Shown one piece after another: positions 8,262 through 16,461 of a stretch of 26,876 nucleotides of DNA. The translations under genes and the position numbers were made by a program. The stretch covers positions 1 through 26,876 of the forward strand of contig CAYXEN010000036.1 of NCBI GenBank assembly GCA_964464035.1, written 5' to 3'. Numbering within the stretch: the first letter of the stretch is position 1; every line of letters begins with the position of its first letter. The notes under the pieces were generated by a model. The model was given only the letters and a program-made list of their open reading frames with translations. It was not told where the DNA came from and did not search any database. This DNA is from CAYXEN01 sp964464035 (GTDB taxonomy: Bacteria; Krumholzibacteriota; Krumholzibacteriia; WVZY01).

Positions 8262-9539
8262 ATGAATTACCTCATCATAGTCGCAAAAGCTGTCTTCATT
8301 TGGGCGGTGGCTCTCTCTCTCCTGCCCTTGCTCATATGGTTGGAGAGGAAGGGCTCGGCTTTCATCCAGGATCGCGTGGGCCCGAACCGGGCGAGCATCC
8401 TGGGTTTCAGGCTCGGCGGATTCCTCCATAATATAGCGGACGTGGTGAAGCTCATGGTCAAGGAGCTCATGGTTCCGGCCGATGTGAACAGGTTCTATTT
8501 TCTACTGGCGCCGTTCATCGGTTTCACCTTCATCCTGGCCTCTTTCGCCGTGATTCCGTTCGCGGACGATCTTCGCATCGGCGGGTTGCGCATCCCCATG
8601 CAGGTCGCGGACTTGAACGTGGGCATACTCTACGTGCTCGCCCTCACTTCGCTCAACATCTACGGCATCGTTCTGGCCGGATGGTCGTCGAACAACAAGT
8701 TCGCCTTGCTGGGGGCGCTGAGATCTTCAGCGCAGATGATAAGTTACGAGATCCCGCTGGGATTGTCCATAGTCGGTGTATTCATGGTTTTCGGCTCTGC
8801 GCAACTCGGCGCCATCGTGCGTGGACAGGAGGAACTCCTCTTCGGGTTCCTGCCCCGTTGGGGGGTTTTCGTGCAGCCGCTGGGCTTTCTCATTTTCCTG
8901 GCGGCCGCTTTCGCAGAGACGAACCGGATCCCCTTCGATCTGCCCGAGGGGGAATCGGAGATCGTCGCCGGCTACCACGTGGAATACAGCGGTATAAGGT
9001 TCGCCCTCTTCTACATGGGGGAATACGTGGCGATAGTGCTTTCGGCGGCGCTCATCACGACGCTTTTCTTCGGAGGCTGGCAGGTACCGTATCTGCCGAC
9101 GAGCGTGCTGGTGGAGCATTCCCAAACCGTTCTTCGCGTGATGCTGATAAGCGGGTTCGGCATGTCACTGGCGGCCGGCGCTCTCTTCATGCTCTACGAT
9201 AGACATCTCCGCGGGACATGGAGCGACCGGAGGGATATGGAGGGGAGCATGCTTGCCGTGATGTCGCTTGTGATGTCGCTGGTGATCGTGGCCCTGATCT
9301 ATCGCTGCTGGAACGTGGACATGCCGGAGTGGGGCGGCAGGGTCCTCGCGGCGCTGGTCCAGTTCAGCGCGTTCATGCTCAAGGTCCTCTTCTTCTCGTG
9401 GTTCTTCATATGGGTTAGGTGGACGCTTCCGCGCTTCAGGTACGATCAGCTGATGCGCTTCGGTTGGAAGAGTCTGATTCCGCTTTCCTTCGCGAACATC
9501 CTCGCGACGGGATTGATCATCCTGCTGGTGGGCGGTTAG
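8262..9539 (+). CDS. nuoH: NADH-quinone oxidoreductase subunit H, elongated
   Basis: A 425-residue membrane subunit that links the quinone chamber to the ion-pumping arm. Signature segments are IWLERKGSAFIQDRVGPNRA near the N terminus, AETNRIPFDLPEGESEIVAGYHVEYSG in the centre (written here as two joined family blocks, each clearly present), and WVRWTLPRFRYDQLM near the C terminus. Usual length is about 330-350 residues. The excess lies at roughly residues 278-350, between the GGW-P helix and the final pair of helices, and includes two extra hydrophobic stretches. Start choice is uncertain: TTG 8205 overlaps the nuoG stop (TTGA) and adds 19 residues, while ATG 8262 begins just before the first helix. 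The next gene is nuoJ, not nuoI. Confidence 0.94.
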   Translation: MNYLIIVAKAVFIWAVALSLLPLLIWLERKGSAFIQDRVGPNRASILGFRLGGFLHNIADVVKLMVKELMVPADVNRFYFLLAPFIGFTFILASFAVIPFADDLRIGGLRIPMQVADLNVGILYVLALTSLNIYGIVLAGWSSNNKFALLGALRSSAQMISYEIPLGLSIVGVFMVFGSAQLGAIVRGQEELLFGFLPRWGVFVQPLGFLIFLAAAFAETNRIPFDLPEGESEIVAGYHVEYSGIRFALFYMGEYVAIVLSAALITTLFFGGWQVPYLPTSVLVEHSQTVLRVMLISGFGMSLAAGALFMLYDRHLRGTWSDRRDMEGSMLAVMSLVMSLVIVALIYRCWNVDMPEWGGRVLAALVQFSAFMLKVLFFSWFFIWVRWTLPRFRYDQLMRFGWKSLIPLSFANILATGLIILLVGG

Positions 9540-9573
9540 ACTCCATGCCGAACGATTGAAAACGCAGGTAAAC

Positions 9574-10068
9574 ATGGAACTGGCGGTATTCTACATATTC
9601 GCTTCGCTTTCGGTCCTGGGAGCTCTTCTCATGGTGCTGAGAAGAAATCCCTTGGACGGAGCGGTGTCCCTCATCTTGTCGCTCTGCGCCGTCGCGGGGC
9701 TTTTCGCGATGCTCCACGCCCAATTGCTGTTCATCCTCCAGATACTGCTCTACGCGGGAGCCATAATGGTGTTGATCATCTTCGTGATCATGCTCCTCAA
9801 CTTGAGCAAGGAGGAACTCAAGGAGCCGCCGGCGGGCAAGGTGAAGACTCTCGCCATACTCGCAGCGGTGGCGGCCGCGTTCTACGGATTCACGCGGGCG
9901 ATTGCGACGATGCCGGGCAAGCGCTCGTTCGTTCCCGATTCATTCGGGAATCTCGACAAGGTGGGGCATCTCATGTTGAGTTCTTATCTCTATCCGTTCG
10001 AGATAATATCGGTCGTTTTGCTCGTCGCCGTCGTAGGCGTCGTGCTCCTGGCCAAGAAGGAGATATGA
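9574..10068 (+). CDS. nuoJ: NADH-quinone oxidoreductase subunit J
   Basis: A 164-residue membrane subunit with five hydrophobic segments, forming part of the channel between NuoH and the antiporter-like subunits. The block AQLLFILQILLYAGAIMVL matches the conserved third helix of the family (the QxxxYxGAixvL region). ATG 9574 has AGGT 7 nt upstream and begins directly before the first helix; an in-frame TTG at 9556 would add six residues. Only 34 bp lie between the nuoH stop and this start, so no nuoI fits in its usual place. Confidence 0.95.
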   Translation: MELAVFYIFASLSVLGALLMVLRRNPLDGAVSLILSLCAVAGLFAMLHAQLLFILQILLYAGAIMVLIIFVIMLLNLSKEELKEPPAGKVKTLAILAAVAAAFYGFTRAIATMPGKRSFVPDSFGNLDKVGHLMLSSYLYPFEIISVVLLVAVVGVVLLAKKEI

Positions 10069-10072
10069 GTTC

Positions 10073-10375
10073 ATGATCGGCATTCACCATTATCTCTATT
10101 TGAGCGCGATCCTCTTTTTCATCGGGGTCTTCGGTGTTCTCTTCCGCCGCAACCTCATCGTCGTATTCATGTCGATCGAGCTCATGCTCAACGCGGTGAA
10201 TCTCTCCTTCGCGGCGTTCGCCAGGTACACGGGTAGCATGGACGGACATGTCTTCATATTCTTCGTGATGGCGATTGCCGCCGCCGAGGCCGCAATAGGG
10301 CTCGCGATCATGGTGATGCTCTTCAGGAACCGGAAAACCGTGCATGCGGATGAATTCACTCTCATGCGGGATTGA
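10073..10375 (+). CDS. nuoK: NADH-quinone oxidoreductase subunit K
   Basis: A 100-residue, three-helix membrane subunit related to MrpC/MnhC. The two membrane glutamates thought to carry protons are present: Glu36 in SIELMLNAVNL and Glu72 in AAAEAAIGLA. AAGGAG lies about 10 nt before the ATG, inside the end of nuoJ. The stop overlaps the possible TTG start of nuoL by 4 nt. Length is typical. Confidence 0.96.
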   Translation: MIGIHHYLYLSAILFFIGVFGVLFRRNLIVVFMSIELMLNAVNLSFAAFARYTGSMDGHVFIFFVMAIAAAEAAIGLAIMVMLFRNRKTVHADEFTLMRD

Positions 10376-10380
10376 GTGAG

Positions 10381-12411
10381 ATGGATGGACTTCTGCCCAT
10401 AATCGTGTTCGCGCCTCTCGCGGGCGCCGTCGTGAACGGCGCGATCGCCCTCGGGTATTCGCACAAGGAGAAAGGCCCGCGGGAAGCGGCGGTGAGTTTC
10501 ATCGGATGCCTGGCGCCGCTCGTCTCCTTCGCGGCGGCCATCCTGGTCTTCAGGTATTTTCTCGGGGCGGACGTGGAGAGCCCCGCGGTGACGAAGGTGC
10601 TATTTCCGTGGATCGTTTCCGGGGCGCTTCACCTGGATTTCGCTTTCTACGTCGATGCGCTCTCCATCGTGATGGTGCTGGTGGTGACCGGTATCGGCAC
10701 GATAATTCACTTCTATTCGATAGGCTACATGCACGGCGACAGGGGATACGCTAGATACTTCGCCTACCTCAATCTCTTCATGTTCGCCATGCTCACTCTC
10801 GTCACGGCGAGGAACCTTCCGCTTCTCTTCGTAGGTTGGGAAGGAGTGGGCCTCTGCTCCTACCTGCTCATAGGTTTCTGGTACGAGGACGTCGAAAAAG
10901 CGGCGGCGGGGAAGAAGGCCTTCATAGTGAACCGGATCGGGGATCTCGCGTTTCTCCTGGGAATGTTCCTCATTTTCGCGGTGACGACGAGAGCGGGGCA
11001 CGGAACTTTGGACATAGCGGAGTTTCGCGGGATGGTGGTGCGGGGAGGGTTCGATTTTGCCGCGCTCGCAACGGCGGCGGGGATTCTCCTCTTCATCGGC
11101 GCCTGCGGCAAATCGGCGCAGATTCCCCTGTACGTCTGGCTTCCCGACGCGATGGCGGGCCCCACGCCGGTGAGCGCGCTCATTCACGCCGCCACGATGG
11201 TGACGGCGGGCGTGTACATGGTGGCGAGGCTTTCCTTCATGTATTCGCTGAGCCCCGTGGCGATGGGGATAGTCGCCTGCGTGGGGGCGCTGACCGCCTT
11301 GTTCGCCGCGACGATAGGCATATGCCAGGTCGACATCAAGAAGGTGCTCGCTTATTCGACGATAAGCCAGCTCGGGTACATGTTCGTTGCGGTGGGAGTG
11401 GGTGCCTATGCGGCGGGAATATTCCATCTCATGACGCACGCTTTCTTCAAGGCGTGCCTGTTCCTCGGAGCGGGTTCCGTGATTCATGCGATGAGCGGCG
11501 AACAGGACATGCTCAAGATGGGAGCGCTCTCGAAGAAGATGAAAGTCACCGCGGCGACTTTTCTCGCCGCTTCGCTCGCCATCTCCGGTATTCCCCCGTT
11601 CTCGGGGTTCTTTTCCAAGGACGAGATACTATGGAGCGCTTTCTCGTCTTCGCTCTCGCCCGCCTGGCTGCCGCGACTTCTCTGGGTGATAACCTACGTG
11701 GCTGCGGGGGTCACCGCGTTCTACATCTTCAGGGCCGTCTTCCTCACGTTTTACGGTAAGCGCAGGTACTCCGACGAAGCAGCACATCATCTGCACGAGT
11801 CTCCACGGGTGATGACGATCCCCCTCGTTCTCCTCGCCGCCGGTTCGCTTCTGGCCGGCTTCGTGGGAGTACCCGGGATTCTCGGCGGCGGGAACAGGTT
11901 CCATGCTTTTCTAGCTCCCGTGACGGGTGAGGGGCACGCTCCCGGCGGAGGGCACGCCGCCGCGGGAGAAGCGGCGCGCGCTTCGCTCGAGCATGCATCC
12001 TCTGCCGTGGAGCACGCCGCATCGGGCGGACTCGAAGCGACGCTGATGGTTCTCTCGGTGATCGCGGGCCTCATCGGGATCTTCATCGCTTACAGGCTCT
12101 ATCTCAGGAACCCCGAGGCTCCCGCGGCGATCACGAGGAAACTCAAGGGACTTCACAAGCTGGTGTACAACAAGTACTACGTCGACGAAATATACGAGAG
12201 ATCGATTGTCAAACCCGGATTCACCTTCTCGCAGAAGGCGCTCTTCGGGATTTTCGATGTGCGGATCATAGACGGGATCGTGAATACTCTCGGCATCACG
12301 GTCCGCTTCATGGGATCGGTCGTCCGGCTCCTGGAAACCGGCGTGGTGCGCACCTATGCGTTCTTCATGCTGATAGGGTTCTTGTATCTGCTTTTCAAGA
12401 TGGTGATATAA
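10381..12411 (+). CDS. nuoL: NADH-quinone oxidoreductase subunit L
   Basis: A 676-residue antiporter-like proton-pumping subunit at the far end of the membrane arm. Key features are the glutamate in FVGWEGVGLCSYLLIG, the lysine in CGKSAQIPLYVWLPDAM, the block GPTPVSALIHAATMVTAG, and the DIKKVLAYSTISQLGYM helix. After the antiporter core a loop rich in Ala, Gly and His (about residues 512-545) precedes the C-terminal long amphipathic helix region and final membrane anchor (FFMLIGFLYLLFKMVI). ATG 10381 is chosen; TTG 10372, overlapping the nuoK stop, would add three residues. Confidence 0.96.
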   Translation: MDGLLPIIVFAPLAGAVVNGAIALGYSHKEKGPREAAVSFIGCLAPLVSFAAAILVFRYFLGADVESPAVTKVLFPWIVSGALHLDFAFYVDALSIVMVLVVTGIGTIIHFYSIGYMHGDRGYARYFAYLNLFMFAMLTLVTARNLPLLFVGWEGVGLCSYLLIGFWYEDVEKAAAGKKAFIVNRIGDLAFLLGMFLIFAVTTRAGHGTLDIAEFRGMVVRGGFDFAALATAAGILLFIGACGKSAQIPLYVWLPDAMAGPTPVSALIHAATMVTAGVYMVARLSFMYSLSPVAMGIVACVGALTALFAATIGICQVDIKKVLAYSTISQLGYMFVAVGVGAYAAGIFHLMTHAFFKACLFLGAGSVIHAMSGEQDMLKMGALSKKMKVTAATFLAASLAISGIPPFSGFFSKDEILWSAFSSSLSPAWLPRLLWVITYVAAGVTAFYIFRAVFLTFYGKRRYSDEAAHHLHESPRVMTIPLVLLAAGSLLAGFVGVPGILGGGNRFHAFLAPVTGEGHAPGGGHAAAGEAARASLEHASSAVEHAASGGLEATLMVLSVIAGLIGIFIAYRLYLRNPEAPAAITRKLKGLHKLVYNKYYVDEIYERSIVKPGFTFSQKALFGIFDVRIIDGIVNTLGITVRFMGSVVRLLETGVVRTYAFFMLIGFLYLLFKMVI

Positions 12412-12414
12412 CCG

Positions 12415-14118
12415 ATGGATTTGTTGTCGCTCACAACTTTTCTGCCCCTTGCCGGCGCCCTGTTTCTCCTGGTCCTGTCCGGGGAACAGAAGGGGACGAT
12501 CCGCGTCTTCTCGCTCGTTCTCACGGCGGTGGTATTCCTGCTCTCTCTCAAGATCTTCGCCGGCTTCGAATCGATCGCGGACATGCAATTCGAGAGGAAG
12601 GCGTCGTGGATTCCCTCGCTGGGGATCTCTTATCACATCGGCATCGACGGCCTGAGCCTGTTTCTCTATCTTCTCGTCACCTTCCTCATGCCGATAACGA
12701 TACTCAGCTCCTTCAACGCAATCTCCGAGAGGGTGAAGGAATACCACGTATTCATGCTTCTTTTGGAGACGGCGATGCTGGGCACCTTCATGGCTCTCGA
12801 CCTTTTCCTCTTCTACGTGTTCTGGGAGATGATGCTCATCCCCATGTATTTCCTGATAGGAATGTGGGGAGGTGAGCGGAGGATATATGCGACGATCAAG
12901 TTCTTCCTCTACACGATGGTCGGATCGCTCTTGATGCTGGTGGCGATTCTCGTTCTCGCCTTCGCCTACAAGGGGCAGACGGGCGCTTTGAGCTTCGATC
13001 TATACGATCTGTCCCACGTGGTGCTGGCCGGCAAGACGAAATTCCTTCTCTTCCTCGCTTTCGCGCTTTCGTTCGCCATAAAGGTCCCGATGTTTCCCTT
13101 CCACACGTGGCTTCCCGACGCCCACGTGGAGGCTCCGACCGCGGGAAGCGTGATCCTGGCGGGCGTTCTTCTCAAGATGGGAACGTACGGCTTCGTCCGT
13201 TTCGCCATGCCGCTCTTTCCGGAGGCTGCAATGCGAGCCGTGCCGGTGATAGCAATCCTCGCCGTGATCGGGATAATCTACGGGGCGCTCGTGGCGATGG
13301 TGCAAAAGGACGTGAAGAAGCTCGTCGCCTATTCTTCCGTGTCGCATCTCGGGTTCGTGATGCTCGGCCTCTTCGTGCTCAACACCCAGGCGGTCGAGGG
13401 GGCGATCTACCAGATGCTAAATCACGGTCTATCCACCGGGGCTCTCTTCCTCCTGGTGGGGGTCATATACGAGAGGCGCCACACCCGCCTCATCGAGTCC
13501 TTCGGGGGGTTGACCAAATCCATGCCCGTCTATGCGGCCGTTTTCATGCTGGTGATGCTCTCCTCGATCGGGTTGCCTCCACTCAACGGTTTCGTGGGCG
13601 AGTTCCTCATCCTCATCGGCGCTTTCAAGTTCAAACCGCTCTACGCGGCCTTCGCCGGTACGGGCGTCGTCCTGGGAGCGATCTACATGCTCTGGATGTA
13701 CCAGAGGATGTTCTTCGGCCCCGTCAAGGATGCGGTGAATGCGAAGCTCGCTGATCTCTCGCTTCGCGAAATCATGGTTTTCGCTCCCATCCTGGTAATG
13801 ATCGTGTGGATGGGAGTCTACCCGCGGCCGTTCATAAGCAGGATGGAACCTTCCGTGGAGAGATTCATAAGAGTTGTGAAGGGCGAGGAGTTTTCAAGCC
13901 TGCCGTCTTCCTCCGTGCCTTCCTTCACCCGGCCGGCCGGCGTAGAGAGCCGCCTGGCGGAGAAAGTCCGCGGGGATGAGATGCCCAGCGGCGTGGAATC
14001 GGGCGCGATTCACGCGGTGGTCGAGCCCGTGCCCGGCGAGACGGTCCAGGAGCCCATGGGTCCACAGGCTTACTCCGATGAACGGGGAAGCGGAGAAGAC
14101 AACGGGAGAGTGAAATGA
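12415..14118 (+). CDS. nuoM: NADH-quinone oxidoreductase subunit M with C-terminal tail
   Basis: A 567-residue antiporter-like proton-pumping subunit. Conserved charged helices are present: the glutamate in FYVFWEMMLIPMYFLIG, the lysine in FAIKVPMFPFHTWLPDAH, the EAPTAGSVILAGVLLKMGTYG block and QKDVKKLVAYSSVSHLGF. The membrane core ends near residue 480. About 75 further residues (492-567) are rich in Ser, Pro, Glu and Gly with no hydrophobic segment, making this NuoM longer than the usual ~500. The start is the ATG 4 nt after the nuoL stop. Its end overlaps the nuoN start (ATGA). Confidence 0.96.
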   Translation: MDLLSLTTFLPLAGALFLLVLSGEQKGTIRVFSLVLTAVVFLLSLKIFAGFESIADMQFERKASWIPSLGISYHIGIDGLSLFLYLLVTFLMPITILSSFNAISERVKEYHVFMLLLETAMLGTFMALDLFLFYVFWEMMLIPMYFLIGMWGGERRIYATIKFFLYTMVGSLLMLVAILVLAFAYKGQTGALSFDLYDLSHVVLAGKTKFLLFLAFALSFAIKVPMFPFHTWLPDAHVEAPTAGSVILAGVLLKMGTYGFVRFAMPLFPEAAMRAVPVIAILAVIGIIYGALVAMVQKDVKKLVAYSSVSHLGFVMLGLFVLNTQAVEGAIYQMLNHGLSTGALFLLVGVIYERRHTRLIESFGGLTKSMPVYAAVFMLVMLSSIGLPPLNGFVGEFLILIGAFKFKPLYAAFAGTGVVLGAIYMLWMYQRMFFGPVKDAVNAKLADLSLREIMVFAPILVMIVWMGVYPRPFISRMEPSVERFIRVVKGEEFSSLPSSSVPSFTRPAGVESRLAEKVRGDEMPSGVESGAIHAVVEPVPGETVQEPMGPQAYSDERGSGEDNGRVK

Positions 14119-15617
14119 CGTTTCCAACGTTTACGGGCGAGATTGTCCGCGAGCTGGCTCCGCTCCTCATTCTCCTTGCCGGCGGGATGCTTTTCACGAT
14201 CTGGGGAGCGGTATCAAGGGGTACCGGCGGCATTCTTCGCTTGTTCGCGGCTCTCTTCTTTCTCGACGTCCTTGTGTTCGTGGTGAAGCTATGGAACGTG
14301 GAAGGCTGGCCTATGCTGGGCGGGATGCTCATCGTGGATCGGTTCACCCTTTTCTTCACGGCGATAATCGCAATATGCGCGCTCGGCGCGTTGTTGATCT
14401 CTTCGAAGTACAACGAGAGGTTCGGATTCGACCGGAGCGAGTTTCTCGCGCTTCTCTTTTTCTCCTCCGCCGGCATGTTCGTGATCGTCTCGAGCTACAA
14501 CCTCGTCTCCTTGTTCCTCGGACTCGAACTGATGAGCATTCCCGTCTACGTGATGACCGGCTTCAGGAGACGTGATCTCCTGTCCAACGAGGCCGCCATC
14601 AAGTATTTCGTTCTGGGAGCCTTCTCCATCGCCTTCTTCCTCTACGGGGTCTCGCTCATCTACGGGCTATGCGGAACCACCAATTACAAGGGCATAATAG
14701 TGGAGATCCTCGCAAAAGAGATCTCGTCGAGCCCCGCGTTGCTCCTCGCCCTGGCGCTCATCCTCGCCGGATTCGCCTTCAAGGTCTCCTCGGTTCCGTT
14801 TCACATGTGGGTTCCCGACGTGTACCAGGGAGCCCCGACGTCGGTAACCGCTTTCATGGCCACGGCGGTCAAGGCGGCGGCCTTCGGCGGATTCCTGAGG
14901 TTCTTCTACATGTCCCTTATGATGGAGAGGACGCATTGGGGGGGGATCGTCTGGACGCTGGCCGTTCTAACGATGACGCTCGGTAATATCGTCGCCCTCG
15001 CCCAGAGAAACATGAAGAGAATGATGGCCTACTCCGGCATTGCCCATGCCGGGTACATCCTCGTCGGCCTGGCCTCCCTGTCGCTCGTCAGCGTCCGCGG
15101 GGCTTCGAGCGTCCTCTATTATCTTCTCGCGTACGCTTTCATGAACATCGGGGCGTTCGCCGTCATCAGCGTGGTCGAGAAGAGGGAAGGGTTCCGCGGG
15201 CTCGAGATAGACGACTACAGGGGCCTTGGATTGAAGAGGCCGTTCCTCGGCCTGGTGATGAGCGTATTCATGTTCTCGCTGGCGGGCATCCCCCCCACGG
15301 CGGGATTCTTCGCCAAGTACTACGTATTCAGCGCGGCGGTCGAGAGGGGTTTGATCGGCCTCGCCGTGATCGGCGTGTTGAACAGCCTCGTTTCCCTGTA
15401 TTACTACCTGCGCGTCATAGTCTACATGTACATGCAGAAAGGCGACGAGCAGATTCCCGGCCGGGGTGATCTCGCCGTCAGGGTGGTCCTCGTGGTCTGT
15501 GTGCTCGCCGTCTTCTGGCTCGGCTTGGGCCCGGGAATGGGCAGGTTCCCGGGAGTCGAGTCCATCCTCGAATGGACCCGCATGGCGGTGGGTCCCGTGG
15601 CCGGCACCGGCGTATGA
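14115..15617 (+). CDS. nuoN: NADH-quinone oxidoreductase subunit N
   Basis: A 500-residue antiporter-like subunit that sits next to NuoJ/K in the membrane arm. The essential glutamate is in FLGLELMSIPVYVMTGF, the lysine in FAFKVSSVPFHMWVPDVY, and the blocks QGAPTSVTAFMATAVKAAAF and NMKRMMAYSGIAHAGYIL are typical. About 14 hydrophobic segments are visible. The ATG overlaps the nuoM stop, with GGGAGAG a few bases upstream. It is the last gene of the operon; the next gene starts 342 nt later from its own promoter. Confidence 0.96.
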   Translation: MTFPTFTGEIVRELAPLLILLAGGMLFTIWGAVSRGTGGILRLFAALFFLDVLVFVVKLWNVEGWPMLGGMLIVDRFTLFFTAIIAICALGALLISSKYNERFGFDRSEFLALLFFSSAGMFVIVSSYNLVSLFLGLELMSIPVYVMTGFRRRDLLSNEAAIKYFVLGAFSIAFFLYGVSLIYGLCGTTNYKGIIVEILAKEISSSPALLLALALILAGFAFKVSSVPFHMWVPDVYQGAPTSVTAFMATAVKAAAFGGFLRFFYMSLMMERTHWGGIVWTLAVLTMTLGNIVALAQRNMKRMMAYSGIAHAGYILVGLASLSLVSVRGASSVLYYLLAYAFMNIGAFAVISVVEKREGFRGLEIDDYRGLGLKRPFLGLVMSVFMFSLAGIPPTAGFFAKYYVFSAAVERGLIGLAVIGVLNSLVSLYYYLRVIVYMYMQKGDEQIPGRGDLAVRVVLVVCVLAVFWLGLGPGMGRFPGVESILEWTRMAVGPVAGTGV

Positions 15618-15668
15618 GCTACCAGCTCCCACACCTGTTCCAAAGTCGATCAGCACAAAGCTGCATAT

Positions 15669-15695
15669 TATTCTTCATGTACTGGAGAATATTTT
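15669..15695 (+). terminator. Candidate weak terminator of the nuo operon
   Basis: TATTCTTC (15669-15676) pairs with GGAGAATA (15684-15691) in an 8-bp stem with one G-U pair and a 7-nt loop, followed by TTTT. It is 52 nt after the nuoN stop. The stem is AT-rich, so termination may be partial. Confidence 0.4.
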
Positions 15696-15765
15696 CGAGC
15701 ATCGCAGGGAGTGCGCGCGCGGGGCTTATCGTAACTGATTGTCATAACAACAGATAGATATTCAG

Positions 15766-15794
15766 TTGGCGAAGGCACGGATATTTCTTATATT
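15766..15794 (+). promoter_or_regulatory. Promoter of the small Cys/His protein gene
   Basis: TTGGCG (4 of 6) at 15766-15771, 17 bp spacer, TATATT (5 of 6) at 15789-15794. The predicted start of transcription is near 15801, leaving about 160 nt of 5' leader before the ATG at 15960. Confidence 0.5.
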
Positions 15795-15959
15795 CCAACG
15801 TTGACCGGTTCCTGAACCTGCCGAAATCATCCGGGCACGCTGGTCCCCTGACAAAGCGTCGGCTGGATGGAGGTGAAGGAGCCCGTCGAGCATAGTACCT
15901 GATGCGTTCCCCCCGAAAGAGGAGGGGAGTGGAGTCACATTGAACAGCGGAGGTAGGAT

Positions 15960-16343
15960 ATGTTCAGCAAGAAATCGTTTGTCGTAATCACCGCCTTGAT
16001 GGCTCTGTTCATCGCGTTCGGCATCTCGGCCGATGCGAAGAAGAAAGGAAAACACAAGGACCAGACCTTCCAGGGTGAGATCCTGGACATGGCCTGTTAC
16101 GTTTCGCATGGATCCAAGGGCGCGGACCACGCAGCATGTGCGAAGAAATGTTTGAAGGACGGGCAGCCTATGGGACTTCTCACCGCGGACGGCAAGGTGT
16201 TCATCCTGTTCGCCGACCATGACGACAATGCGGCTTTCAACGAGACCAAGAAATTCGCCGGAAGCACGGTCACGATAACAGGCGTGCCTTTCGAGAAGGA
16301 CGGCATAAAGGGAATCACGGTCCACGCCGTGAAGTCCAAGTAA
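15960..16343 (+). CDS. Small exported Cys/His-motif protein, function unknown
   Basis: A 127-residue protein with a clear signal peptide (about residues 1-24, hydrophobic core VVITALMALFIAFGI), a Lys-rich linker, and a compact domain of about 90 residues. The domain has the pattern GEILDMACYVSHG-x5-HAACAKKCLKDGQP, giving Cys46, His50, His57, Cys60 and Cys64, followed by a beta-rich end (GKVFILFADH, VTITGVPFEKDGIKGITVHAV) like a small OB or barrel fold. I recall similar secreted proteins in environmental bacteria but know no function. The Cys/His cluster could bind a metal or form disulfides. The ATG has GGAGGT 5 nt upstream. The diheme cytochrome c gene follows on the same strand, separated by a terminator, so a periplasmic redox role is possible but unproven. 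Confidence 0.8.
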   Translation: MFSKKSFVVITALMALFIAFGISADAKKKGKHKDQTFQGEILDMACYVSHGSKGADHAACAKKCLKDGQPMGLLTADGKVFILFADHDDNAAFNETKKFAGSTVTITGVPFEKDGIKGITVHAVKSK

Positions 16344-16412
16344 TCGAAGCGAATCTCCAGCCCGTTGGCGCGAGCAGGAATCACGTCCGGCCGTCGGGTC
16401 GGAGCAACTGGA

Positions 16413-16439
16413 ACGGGCGCATGCATGTGCGCCCGTTTT
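16413..16439 (+). terminator. Intrinsic terminator before the cytochrome c gene
   Basis: ACGGGCGCA (16413-16421) and TGCGCCCGT (16428-16436) form a perfect 9-bp GC-rich stem with a 6-nt loop, followed by a TTTT run that includes the last stem base. It is 70 nt after the stop of the small exported protein and only about 22 nt before the cytochrome c start. Transcription of the cytochrome gene must therefore read through it or start close by. Confidence 0.75.
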
Positions 16440-16461
16440 GCATATGGCGAGGATGTTCAGC

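Larger units (their letters stand above)
15618..15959. other. Intergenic region after nuoN
   Basis: No gene is supported in these 342 bases. The left part holds a weak terminator-like hairpin at 15669-15695. The middle holds a good promoter at 15766-15794, and the right part is a leader of about 160 nt ending in a strong GGAGGT ribosome site for the gene at 15960. I do not recognise a riboswitch in the leader. Confidence 0.6.

Noticed and set aside
8205..9700. Possible nuoI hidden in another frame or strand around nuoH
   Set aside because: Long alternate frames here (for example 8681-9202 on +) have no CxxCxxCxxxCP motif and no ferredoxin pattern; they are shadows of nuoH.
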